Assembly (NCBI RefSeq): GCF_021134715.1
Contig: NC_060018.1
Location: 7,581,501-7,645,500, forward strand
Length of the DNA: 64,000 nt
From: Daphnia pulex
Lineage: Eukaryota; Arthropoda; Branchiopoda; Diplostraca; Daphniidae
Direction: 5' to 3'
Positions 10,931 through 21,165 of this stretch are shown piece after piece. The notes beneath the pieces were generated by a model, which was given only the letters and a program-made list of their open reading frames with translations, was not told the DNA's origin and searched no databases. Each line of letters begins with the position of its first letter. The first letter of the stretch is position 1. The position numbers were made by a program, and so were the translations under genes.

Positions 10931-11912
10931 TTAACAAGCGATCCACGAATCAAGTAGACCAAAATCCCGGAGCGGCTTTCCTGATCTAAATCCGGAAAAG
11001 GCATTAAAAATCTAAAAAAAATATAGCGATGTTCGTCTTCGCACGCCGGATTTACCTGCGTTTGCAGAATGACGATTTTCCCCCCCGTTTAGGAGTTATT
11101 TAGCTCTAAAGTTTGGTTTTTTTGAATTTTGTCAGAAAGTGGGGGGGCTTTGACATCCATTTTCGAAAAAGTGGGGGAGCTAGGGAAAAAACTAATTTTT
11201 TGAAAAGGTTTATTGCAATCTCAACCACCAAAATCCAAAAGGAATTTCCTTTCCGGATTTTATTGGTTGAGATATTACCAATTTAGTGAAAGGATTATTT
11301 AGCTAGTTTCCCTCCCTGGCTTGCAGCCATTTTTTCGTACGGTCCGCTGCGCTCCTGGCGGAAGCCAGCAGAAGGTCTTATACATCGGCCAATAAGAAAT
11401 CTGGGTTCACTATATATGAAGGCCTGTATAAATGCAATGGGTCTAAAGTGAAGGCCGATATATAAGACCTTCTGCTGGCTTCCGCCAGGAGCGCAGCGGA
11501 CCGTACGAAAAAATGGCTGCAAGCCAGGGAGGGAAACTAGCTAAATAATCCTTTCACTAAATTGGTAATATCTCAACCAATAAAATCCGGAAAGGAAATT
11601 CCTTTTGGATTTTGGTGGTTGAGATTGCAATAAACCTTTTCAAAAAATTAGTTTTTTCCCTAGCTCCCCCACTTTTTCGAAAATGGATGTCAAAGCCCCC
11701 CCACTTTCTGACAAAATTCAAAAAAACCAAACTTTAGAGCTAAATAACTCCTAAACGGGGGGGAAAATCGTCATTCTGCAAACGCAGGTAAATCCGGCGT
11801 GCGAAGACGAACATCGCTATATTTTTTTTAGATTTTTTATGCCTTTTCCGGATTTAGATCAGGAAAGCCGCTCCGGGATTTTGGTCTACTTGATTCGTGG
11901 ATCGCTTGTTAA
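10931..11912. repeat. 982-bp near-perfect palindrome with 460-bp arms
   Basis: The left arm (10931-11390) and right arm (11453-11912) are reverse complements around a 62-bp spacer. The arm coordinates are exactly symmetric, so there is no net indel between them. I saw two mismatches by eye, near 11016 and 11382. The outer ends are TTAACAAGCG and CGCTTGTTAA, so a TTAA target duplication is possible. Each arm also contains its own smaller inverted repeat (about 11217-11272 and its mirror), built on TCTCAACCACCAAAATCC. No protein is encoded. Foldback or MITE-type elements with TTAA targets look like this, and transcription would give a long hairpin RNA. Such near-identity implies recent origin or gene conversion between the arms. 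Confidence 0.9.
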
Positions 11913-14900
11913 GCACTGAAATTTTCGACAGGATAAGCGTAGGTGTCAGTCACAAATAAACTTCTGGATCTAACTTGTTAGCTGCTTGTCAAAAACAGAA
12001 ATAGGGTGGGTGCATGAATAAGGGATTCGTTTGAAAAAAATACCATTAGAATCAGTTTTTCACGCTGATTCTAATGGTATTTTTTTTAATTTAAAAAAAA
12101 AATTCCCACGTAATCTCATTTCAAAGTTGAGATTAGCTCCCCCCATTTTAAAACGGACCCTACGCCATTTTTGGTGGGCGGTCCTTAAAATGTGATAAAT
12201 TTCCCCCTTTCCCCCCCCCCCCTTTTCACCCTTTTTCGTGCTGCCTATACCCCCTCTTTTGCCCTTAGGGCCGAAAGTCGAAAGACGAAAAGGGTGAAGT
12301 TTAATTGTTTTTAAAAACCTTTTTTTTATCTCCATAAAAAAAGTAAAAAATAGAACGTTTTAAAATTCCATGATGTATTCTCACTCAAATATTTATTTGT
12401 GTCCCGTAATTACCTGTATTTTAGGAAAGAATTTGTTTGCTTTTATTTTAATTCATTATTCAATCAACTTTATTTCGATTTTTACCATTACTCCCAATTA
12501 GATGACCTACCCTAGATATATTTTTGAAGAAATGTTAACCTTTTGGCCAAGCAGTAAGTAATAAATTATAATTAAACTTGGAATTCCCACTTAATGTATC
12601 CTATTGCGCCCTCGAGTAAGACAATTTCAGCCAAAAAAATGCCAGCCAGACAATGCGGAATGGTACTACGGTGAGAAATATTTTTACTCATAGGAGGAAT
12701 TTAATTTGGAGACATTTATCACTGGGGAGGATTCTCACGAAGAAGAGGATCTTGGAGAGGTTCACTTCCTAAAAATACGCGAATTATTCCCTATCCTTTT
12801 CTCCCCTTGCTTCCAACCTACAGATCCTTGGAGGGCTTCCTTTTATTCAAAAGTCACACAAAATAGGTTTGTGATGAGTAGAAGTGGGGACAGGAATCAT
12901 TTGCGGGCACACGGGCTGTGGGGAATATAAAAGCATCCACTTTTGTTGATATTTTAAGCATTCAACCAGTTAAGAATTTTGTTATTGTCGGGTAGTTTGC
13001 AAGTGAATGTTTCAGGGTAACTACCATTATAAAAATTTTCAAACGAACATTTATTTGCAATTAAATTGAACATTGACATTTTTTTTTTCATTCTAAAAAG
13101 TGTTTGTATTTGGTCTCACCGTTGTTTGTGGTACTTTCGTAGGGAAACACACACATTAATACCACAATTGTGAAAATGATTACTCTTTTCCTTGTCATAT
13201 AAATCATCCAGAATGAATGTTTTAAGTATGGTGAACTTGAAACCTCAAGAGCACCGTCCTTTTGATGGAAGATCGTAGCAAAGTATTAGCACTATTAGCT
13301 ATTAGGTATATAGTATTAGGACTTATAGGACCACTTAGAGATGAAGAGGATAATCCACGTAGATATGAAGTTTGCTTATCCAGAGCCTTCCCCAACTCAA
13401 CTGTTTCGTAATAGTTTTTTGTTGGTACACAGAATCCATGGATTAGGTCCTTCATCTGAAGCTGATGGTTTAGACTAAGCAACCGTACCGTAGAAATATA
13501 TCACAAATAAATTAAATAAATTAAATACATGGATAACTAAACAAATGACTAAACCTTACATTTGATGTTCAAAATACATGTCAATATTAACAATACATAC
13601 AATATTTGATTTTCCAAATGTTTTTTTTCAAGTTAAGTAATGGAATTTACTAAAGATAGTTACGAGATTCAGATAACTTGGGTAATAACATGAGCAGGAA
13701 TGAATGGGCAGGCAAGAGGTGGGTTATCTGGAGTCTGCTTTCTGAATGACTGACTGAAATTTCAGATGTTAGCCAATACGAATTCCAATAGGATGTAGTT
13801 TCTTTTGAATTATAAGTAGTTATATACAAAATTATGCCAATGTTTTGTACTGAGCGATTTACGTAAAAGTTTTCAGACGGCAAACGAATACTTATAATAG
13901 TTATCTTAATTTGTGAAAAAGTTCAAAACATGCCATTTCGTGGAATCTATAAGATCAATAACAAATATTTTGTAGTTTTCCAACGTGTTTTTCCAGACAG
14001 GAAAACAAAGGTTGTAATAACTTTTTAATTTGTGTAACAGTTGTGTTATAACTGTTGCTAACCACGTTAGGTAACTATATGTTCTCTTAATTAGAGTCTA
14101 TCATCATTATCTACTGACAATAACGTGCACATCACGCAATAGCTTTTGCTATTATTTGCATAAGCCACGTCAACGTTTTCTGCAGTTTAAAAGTGGATTC
14201 TTTCCCCAGACTCCGCAGAGAGTACCATCAACATATGTACTAATATCCCTATATAATACACAGATCTATAAATGCACTCACTATAAAAACTTAGGCAGGA
14301 CAAGTCGACGGCCAACAAGGTAGCGCAGAACACTGGCCCGTCTGGGCCATCTTTCTTACTTGGTGGGATGAATTCCCATTGAATTTAAACCAACAGTACT
14401 GAGGCTTGGAGATTGCTTAATCAATTAAATAAGTCTATCTCCCAGTGCCAGTCCCATGGGTGAGCGCTCACTTGCCACACCTGTTCACCCGCGGGCTCCC
14501 AATAAGGGGGAAATCAATCACAGATTCAACACGAGAGTAGATTAGAACACACCAGTAGGTTTTAAGTCAAACAAAACAGGATCACATAATACAATCACTA
14601 TAAACTTAGACCAGTGGTTCGCGATCAGTATTTTGAGAAGGATGAGCAATACAAACTGAACTTCGGTGGGCTTCCCACCACTTTATAAATTGAAAATCAA
14701 CATCGTATCTTTTACTACAACGCAACGTCCGAATTGTGTTAAGGTTAAGGTCGGTCCGACTTTTTTACTTTCTTTCCTGGACGTAAGACCGTAGTCCACT
14801 TTTAGGCTGGAACCTTTTGTAACCCTTGGGGTTGAATTGTTTTTACACTCTCTCACTGGTTTATACTCATTTACACTTGTACCAAAACTGGTATATATGT

Positions 14901-15209
14901 AAATATTAAAATCTAAATTACCTTTGGGTAATTTAAGAAACGTATTGAATATCCTATGAAAATTAAAAACTGCCGTTCCGTGGCATTTCCAATATGTGCA
15001 GTTGTGACTAAAGTTAGTTTATGCTACGTTTTCATTTTTTAATGAAATATCAAGAATTCCTTAAACAAACGTAAAAAAAATGCCAAGTGGAAATTTTTCA
15101 ACAAATTTTATTTAAAAAGAAACAAGATAGTCAAAACGGCGAGTGAGAAACGTAAATTTTCTTTTACAAAAGTTTGAAAAATCAAAAGATCAAAATTTTA
15201 AAAAATCCT
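11913..15209. other. Gene-free stretch with homopolymer runs and one hairpin
   Basis: This contains a hairpin (12034-12086) and a C-rich/T-rich low-complexity patch (12195-12260). Short frames at 12706-12930 (+), 13222-13482 (-) and 13650-13883 (-) show no recognisable motif and no intron pattern that I can trust. Otherwise AT-rich. Confidence 0.35.
12034..12086. repeat. Perfect 22-bp-stem hairpin
   Basis: ATACCATTAGAATCAG and its reverse complement CTGATTCTAATGGTAT, extended by A/T runs, flank a loop of about 9 bases. It lies about 120 bp right of the large palindrome, next to A/T and C-rich runs. It may be the centre of another foldback element. Confidence 0.7.
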
Positions 15210-15470
15210 GTTATCAGGGTGCTGAACTGTAACAGGTGGAATATCTGGACCTGGGAGAGGAGCTTCTTCTTCTTCCTCCGAGGCGTTAAATATGTCAAGG
15301 ATATCATAGTCGTCAATAAAAGGCGTCTAGAAAACCGTCCATTTCCGATTCTGGATATCCTATTTTTTTCTTTTACTTTGTCTTTTTTGTCTTTCTCTTC
15401 TTCAACATCATTATACCCATCCTTTGTTACTCCAGATTCTTGTTCAAAATTTCCCTTGACTGAAACATCC
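15210..15470 (-). pseudogene. Acidic/lysine-rich fragment with one frameshift
   Basis: On the minus strand an upstream frame reads DVSVKGNFEQESG, then NDVEEEKDKKDKVKEKN. A second frame follows, with TPFIDDYDILDIFNASEEEE and PLPGPDIPPVTVQHPDN, before TAA. The switch between frames near 15330 suggests a frameshift. The charged, low-complexity composition is like the fragments at 8.7 kb and 20.2 kb. No domain recognised. Confidence 0.35.
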
Positions 15471-16160
15471 TCCTAATTTACTTTGTATTATTCTTCTTCG
15501 TTCACAATTTCATTTTTAATGTCAAACAAATCTGGTTTAGAGTTTCTTTATTGTCAAAAATTTCTGGGTAATTATTCATTTTTGGTGACTAGCGTCAAAT
15601 AGTTAAGACCTGATCCAATTCCACTTATTAGCGTGAGACAGGTCAATAGGTCATAACAATGTCAAGAAATTAGCAGAACGAGACTCTTCTTTAAAACTAA
15701 GTCTTAAAACCAAGTAATACCTCTGTAGGTTTGTCTAGTCAACGTCTAGTCAGCTGATAATTCAACGTTAGGTTACAGATGCCAAGCTGCCCACGCATGA
15801 AACTTTCCTCACCAGATTAGATACTGATACTGAGCGTTTGAATACAGTAATGGTCTATGGTGTTCATTATTGGATTATATGCACTTGATAACTTTTTGTT
15901 TTTCGTCGAGGAATCCCCTTATTTTTGTATCCGCATCTTTCGCAGAAAAAATAAGAAAATAGTAATTATAAATCATAATCAATATTTCTTATATTTCATG
16001 CACAAGACAGCAGATGTATATAGTCTTTAATATTGATTGAAGTAAACTTATACTTATAAATGTACTTATAGTGAGTTTTCACCGTAAAAGAAGCGCACCT
16101 TTATTTCCATTTATTACAGTAACTACCTACAATTTCCTCGCAGCCGAGAGAAGCTTATAG
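15471..16160. other. No gene recognised
   Basis: AT-rich spacer between the acidic fragment and the BEL/Pao fragment; nothing could be supported. Confidence 0.3.
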
Positions 16161-16700
16161 GTGAACGGCTTTTTTTTAAATCGCAAAAAATCAAGTTTTC
16201 GTCAGACAAAAACGATTTTTGGACACGTCGTGAACAAGCTTCCGCATTTCTTCCATAGCCATTGGGCTGAGTTCAGCTACACCATCATGGATCGTCTTCC
16301 TGACCTCTTTGACCTGAATAACTGGCTCGACAACTGCGTCATGGCTGAATGCTGTGTTCGAGCCGGCAGTGATCGTGCTTTTACTCCCAACACTCATCTG
16401 AATGACCGCCAAGAGCAGAAGGGGGGGAGGTCTATAGCCAGTGGTCTTCATGAACTCGACACCTGGAAGAGCGTTGGTGAAGAAGGAATTCCTCAGTGTG
16501 ACAAACCGCACTTTACAAGAGACTGCAAAAGATTCCAAGACAACTTAGTGGAAGAAAGATCAAAAGTGGTTAAGGAAAATAATGTTTGTTTTAAGTGTCT
16601 GGAATCATGGCACGCCCTCAAAGACTGCGCAGTTGAAAAAAAGTGCGGGGTAGATGGATGAAAGAGTGGACACTATCGCTAAAGACCACTAACCACTAAA
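16161..16700 (+). pseudogene. BEL/Pao retrotransposon gag fragment
   Basis: The plus-strand frame carries a BEL/Pao-type arrangement: a region like LFDLNNWLDNCVMAE, then CDKPHFTRDCKRF, VKENNVCFKCLESWHALKDC and KKCGVDG. The C-x2-C-x4-H-x4-C knuckle (CFKCLESWHALKDC) and the following KCGVDG-x-C/H block are typical of Pao gag/protease junctions. The frame ends at TGA 16659-16661, and HYR-like homology continues after it. Only part of gag is present and no LTR was seen. The fragment sits immediately upstream of the first recognisable lamin-like exon, so it may have inserted into an intron of that gene. Confidence 0.72.
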
Positions 16701-16714
16701 AACATTATTTCTAG

Positions 16715-19241
16715 GGAGGCGACTTTGTTGGATAAAGAAATACAACGCATCAATCAAATCTTGCAAGAAACAACCAAAGATAAGAAACAAATTGAGCTGG
16801 AAGCAGGACGGGACAAAGCTTATTTGGCAAAAGTTATTCGCAAGTAAGTTGAGTTTTTATCAAAAATGGATTTGTTTTCTTAATGGTTCTAATTTTTTAT
16901 TATTTTTCAAATAAGTACAATAAAACCAATGGAGACCTCATTCAAGCCAATAAAAAGTTCCAGCAGCTTGAAAAACGTTATGATCAGCTCAAAGAGTCCC
17001 TTGATCTATTAAAAGGTGGCATGGTCAGAGCTAATATGGAACACAAGGTAATTTCCATAGTCCCAATTAATAGTGCGAGTATAATATAATTTTTGGTCGC
17101 CGGCCGACCTAGTCGCTCCGATCGACGCCATAAAAGAGTACGGCAAAACTCTGGTGGCCGCAGGGGACCCTAGGGAGTGTTGGCGTCTACTGGAATATCT
17201 TTTTGAGCTACTATTCTTCCACCTTATCAACGCCCAAGCAGCCTTGGCGCTACTGGAACCAAGGCAAACACCACGGAAGGTGCTACAGGCAGCCAGACGC
17301 CTGAAGGACGCGGTCGCTCGGCTCCCCGAGGACAAGCGTAGAGCAATTGAGAGGGAAGACCAGATCCTCGCCGACAACGCCAAAATCGCCCGCGAGTCGA
17401 GGTTAAACGCCAGGGAGGAAGCCAAACGTAAGGCCATCATACACGAAGAGGCCCTCCTGGACCACGACGCCCTCGACTTAGAAAAGCGGTTCCTGGAACT
17501 TGACGCCAAGCGCAGACGCACAACAGACGCCCCACTCCTTGTGCAGGCCAACTGCGCCCCAACGCAAGGCGGGCTCATCCCGGCCAAGGAGCGCGTACTG
17601 GTCGAGGGCACGTTCATTGGACCACCAGGCCCCCAAGCCACGACCATCGGGAAAATCACAGCCCGACTCCGAGCTGAAAGAGCGTTGGAAGAGCGCATCG
17701 CTCGGACTGGAGCCATCCGCACGGGGATCCTAACTCCGCCGGTAACACCATTACCGCCACTACCAACCCCAGAGGAACTGCACGTCCCGTCGACCGAGAC
17801 TCTTCCAACAACTCCCCACTACCGTCTACCCCTAGACGCCCGCGCACTGAGGAAGAGCTGGTACAGAGCCTGACCAAAGACGGTTGCACTCTCCGCCCGG
17901 TTTTAACTCGGATCGCCACACCGACAGAGAAACCGAATAAAGGAAAAACCCTCCGCAAAGGATCAAAAACCGACGCTGGGACATCACAGCCTGTACCATC
18001 ATCAAGCTCGATCAAAGAAGCCGAACTCGAGGCGCTGAAGATTAAGGTCATAAGGGAGGGCACACCCAAGAAAACCCGAGAATTCTGCGTGATTGCACCA
18101 AGATCCAAGACTCCGGACAATAGGCGAAAAACTCCAACTGCAGAGGGGCGACACCGGAGCAGGTCAACCGGACAAACACCAAGGCAGCGGGAATTTTTCG
18201 GGCCAGAAGACGAGGAGGCCATTCTACGGGACCCACCAGCGGCAGCCAGTACTACTCCGGCCTCTCAATCAGGTACTAGGCGCCCTGCCACTCGGAGTCT
18301 CTCTCGGGTCCGCCGCATCTCAACAGAAGAACTCGAGATCCTCACCGGACCAAACGACGCAGAAGACCTGGTCAGCCGGGCGCTTCGACTTGGCCTTATC
18401 GACGACTAGTCCCGCTAGTCTCCACCTCGGCTTCGGCCACACTTGTTCTTCTAGTTGAAGGCTAAATTGCCAGTGTATCAGAAACAGCTCAAGGGAGTTT
18501 ACATCGAAGAAATCCGGTGAGTTAATCATTCCACGAGATCCTTTTAACTCGTATTAATGAATTGTGTAATTCTAAAAACAGATTGGAAGTAGCGCCCTAC
18601 GCAGAATGCTCCTCTAACGCTTTCTACGATTTAAGCATCAATTTTAGTCTCACTGCAAATATTAAAATCGATGAAGTTGCATCTGATGGAAAATTCATAC
18701 GCCTCATCAATAAGAGCGAAGAGGTAAAAATGTTTTCTTTAGATAATATGTAATTTATCCTGAAAATGTGTCGTCAATTTGCAGGAGGAGGTATTTTTGA
18801 GTGCGTGGAGTTTGGTTCACGAAACCCCGAAAGACAGAACAGTCTACAAATTTCATCGGGGAATCAAAGTTGCTCCTGGCGGAACACTGTCTGTTTGGTC
18901 GTCAGCTGTAATTAATCATCATTGGTTTGGCACAAAACATGCAAAATTGAGGTTTTAATTATAGTTGTCTTTTCTTTTTAGACATGGGACAAAAACACGA
19001 GCCGCCTTCCACTCTGGTTATGGATAAACAGCGTTGGTACACTGACCATGAAATGGTCACTCGCTTGTACGATGAAAAGGAAATGGTAAGCAGTTGTCCG
19101 AAGTTGGAACCCTCCCATATTTATTAATTGTAATTTGTTTGTTTTTTAGCCCCACCGTAGGAAATAGCTAAGCAAGAGAGCAAACAAGAGCAGCTTAATA
19201 CAAGCCAACTCCGTCGAAGAAGTAGGTCCACCCACAACTAA
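16715..19241 (+). pseudogene. Lamin-like nuclear intermediate filament gene, broken
   Basis: Lamins form the nuclear lamina. Seven exon-like blocks are visible: 16715-16843 and 16916-17047 (coiled coil, cf. coil 1B; includes YNKTNGDLIQANKKFQQLEK), 18455-18516 (PVYQKQLKGVYIEEIR), 18582-18723 (lamin tail domain: IKIDEVASDGKFIRLINKS), 18785-18907 (EVFLSAWSLV, YKFHRGIKVAPGGTLSVWSS), 18982-19085 (HEPPSTLVMDKQRWYTDHEM) and 19161-19241 (EIAKQESKQEQLNTSQLRRR, stop TAA). Introns are short, except one of 1.4 kb that carries a gag-like ORF. Defects: no head or coil 1A was found, most of coil 2 is missing, and the junctions of blocks 1/2 and 5/6 do not keep frame with GT-AG splicing. The C-terminus has no CaaX box. 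Family assignment is strong; pseudogene status is inferred and a divergent short gene is possible. Confidence 0.75.
17081..18409 (+). pseudogene. GC-rich gag-like/ORF1-like protein inside the lamin-like intron
   Basis: Two overlapping frames appear to be one former protein of about 440 residues. Frame one (about 17081-17873) is highly charged and helical, with KEYGKTLVAAGDPRECWRLL and a long Glu/Lys/Arg coiled-coil stretch. Frame two takes over near 17700 and runs to TAG at 18407-18409, with EEEDL-type segments, Ser/Arg-rich linkers and the end EDLVSRALRLGLIDD. I recognise no domain. Basic, Pro/Ser-rich and coiled-coil composition fits an ORF1 or Gag of a retroelement. GC content is far above the flanking lamin-like exons, indicating a different origin. 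No zinc knuckle, RT or LTR was seen. Confidence 0.5.
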
Positions 19242-20008
19242 CCCGCCCGAAACAATAATCGTGCAGTATGGTCCGAAAAAATCCGAACAGCGATTTTATT
19301 TTGAAAACCACCTACCCACATTGCGGGAAACTATGTTTAACTTTTGGTCCTAATATAGGGGGCTAGGAACAAAGCGAAAGGTGGGAAGAAAGAAAAATGA
19401 GTAATAGGCTCATTTAGCCTTTTTCTTCAATTTTTTTTTCTGGCAACGTCGGCGATGCACCCAACAATGTTATTCCATTTCCCACACTTTCCAATTTTGA
19501 CAGCTAAACAGCTGTCGGAATTTAATGCCGCGAAGCTAAAAAAAGAGCTCTAATATAAGAGCATTAATCAGAATTCTGTAGGCAAACGACAATGTCGCAC
19601 GTCAGCCAGAAAAAAAGGTAGTCAGTCAGAGTCAAAGTCAGTCAGAGAAAAAAACAACAACTAGCAGTGTTGCAGCAACAGAATCGGAAATATTGCAGCA
19701 ACACTGCTAGTTGACATTTCTTCTGACTTTTTTGAGATATCAATAATTTTCGCTGCTGCAAAACAAGCAGAATGAAAGAAAATAATAGAGCCAAGATAAT
19801 TTATGAAATTTTGAAATTGTTATTGGACTCTTTCTCGATTTATAGTTATAAAGGTTGCAATTATGCCAATTCCGTGATATATCGAGGTATCAGAATCATT
19901 ATCACCAACATAATTTTTTGCATTTTGAGTTTTATTCAATCTGAATATTCTTCAAGATCTAGTTGTTATAACAATTGCAGCGAATTCCCATCTGATTTTT
20001 CAGGAGCT
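19242..20008. other. Spacer with a hairpin and CAGT-rich repeats
   Basis: This contains a GTCAGTCAGAGTCAAAGTCAGTCAG-like simple repeat near 19620-19650 (quoted only in outline) and a hairpin at 19658-19713. The plus-strand frame at 19772-20104 is the antisense of the acidic fragment and is not supported. Confidence 0.35.
19658..19713. repeat. Hairpin, 21-bp stem with one mismatch
   Basis: CAACTAGCAGTGTTGCAGCA and TGCAGCAACACTGCTAGTTG pair as reverse complements apart from one central position, around a short loop. The stem length and mismatch are compatible with a small foldback or a precursor-like hairpin. No transcription evidence is visible. Confidence 0.6.
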
Positions 20009-20520
20009 TTAGTTTTTTTCGGTGAAACTGTACTCTTTGTCAAGGATGTCATATTTTTTGGAGAATATTTTTTCTTCGTAACTCTCCTCAGTCACTATCT
20101 CTAAATAAGATTCTTCTTTGGAGTCTGAGGATTGTTCCCCAGATTCTTCATTAGAATTGTTTCGGATCGGATTCGTCTTCGGAATTTTTGTCTGCAAAAA
20201 ATGTTGTTAGGGAAAATTACTTTTTTATTATTTTGTTTTAAATTACCTGTGCTACATTTTTCAGCCAACTCTTCTGACAATTTGTCAGTATCCAGTTTCA
20301 TTTTCTTCTTTCGTTGGTTATCCAACCATCTCTGTTAACATGCTTGTCTCCTCAGCTACTTTCTTTTATGTTTCTCCTCCTTCCTCTGCGTGCCTTCACT
20401 TTCCTCATTTTCTTGTTCACTTTTCTTACCCTTGTCGCCACCTTGCTCATCTTTATTGCTTTCCTCATCATCTTCTAAACCTTCGTTATCCGCCTCTATA
20501 CTTTCCCTTCTTCCTTAGGT
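20009..20520 (-). pseudogene. Acidic/lysine-rich decayed gene with one intron
   Basis: On the minus strand, acidic blocks appear in order: ADNEGLEDDEESNKDEQGGD, EQENEESEGTQRKEEKHKRK, KLDTDKLSEELAEKCST, then a GT-AG intron of about 56 bp with a TTTTTTGCAG acceptor, then KNSEDESDPKQ and EESGEQSSDSKEESYLEIV. The blocks switch frame and include stops, so the gene is decayed, but the splice sites still join the third and fourth blocks in frame. Function unknown. Similar fragments lie at 8.7 kb and 15.3 kb on the same strand. Confidence 0.4.
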
Positions 20521-21165
20521 GATGTAAGAAACTATCTTCTTCGCTGAGAACAGTAAAATAGTATAATTTTTTTAACAAGATTAAATGTTACTTAAGTATT
20601 TGTAACATATCGAGGTATAAAGAACATTTTCATTTTATTTTACAATGTGATACAGGATTGGTTTAATATGCTATACTTTCAACGCTCTCTCTTTTTTCCA
20701 CCTTTACCATAATTTGTGTGACCTAATATAGTAGAATTATTTATATTATCATAGTTTTTTTGCAAATTGTTAAATTGGTACCTTCCAAATACAATCAGTA
20801 CTACTAATGTCTGTCAACAAACTGAATTACATTTTTTTTTAATTCGAAATTCATTGGTTTGATACAACATAAGTACAAGGAATGGCATGCCTTATTTTAC
20901 GGGTGCTGGTCGATTCGGCAAAAATTTGACTTGCCGAATCGACATTTTGCCGAATCGCCGTTACAATTCGACAAAATTTCAGAATTGTTTGTCAATTATA
21001 AATGCCCAAATACACATTAAAATTTAGAAACATCTGAAGGAAATTGTATATTATTTTCATACATATACATAGATATTATTTTGACACAAATTTACGGAGA
21101 AGAAAAGTTTGCAGACAATTATTCGCTGAGATCGTCTTTGTCATCATCATAGCATCTTGCATCAT
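20521..21165. other. AT-rich spacer, no gene
   Basis: Nothing supported except a short inverted motif near 20910-20950, where GATTCGGC and GCCGAATC recur. It may relate to the neighbouring Mutator-like element, but no terminal repeat was established. Confidence 0.3.

Noticed and set aside
17009..17722. 237-residue minus-strand frame
   Set aside because: It is the antisense of the GC-rich gag-like ORF; Ser/Arg-rich shadow composition.
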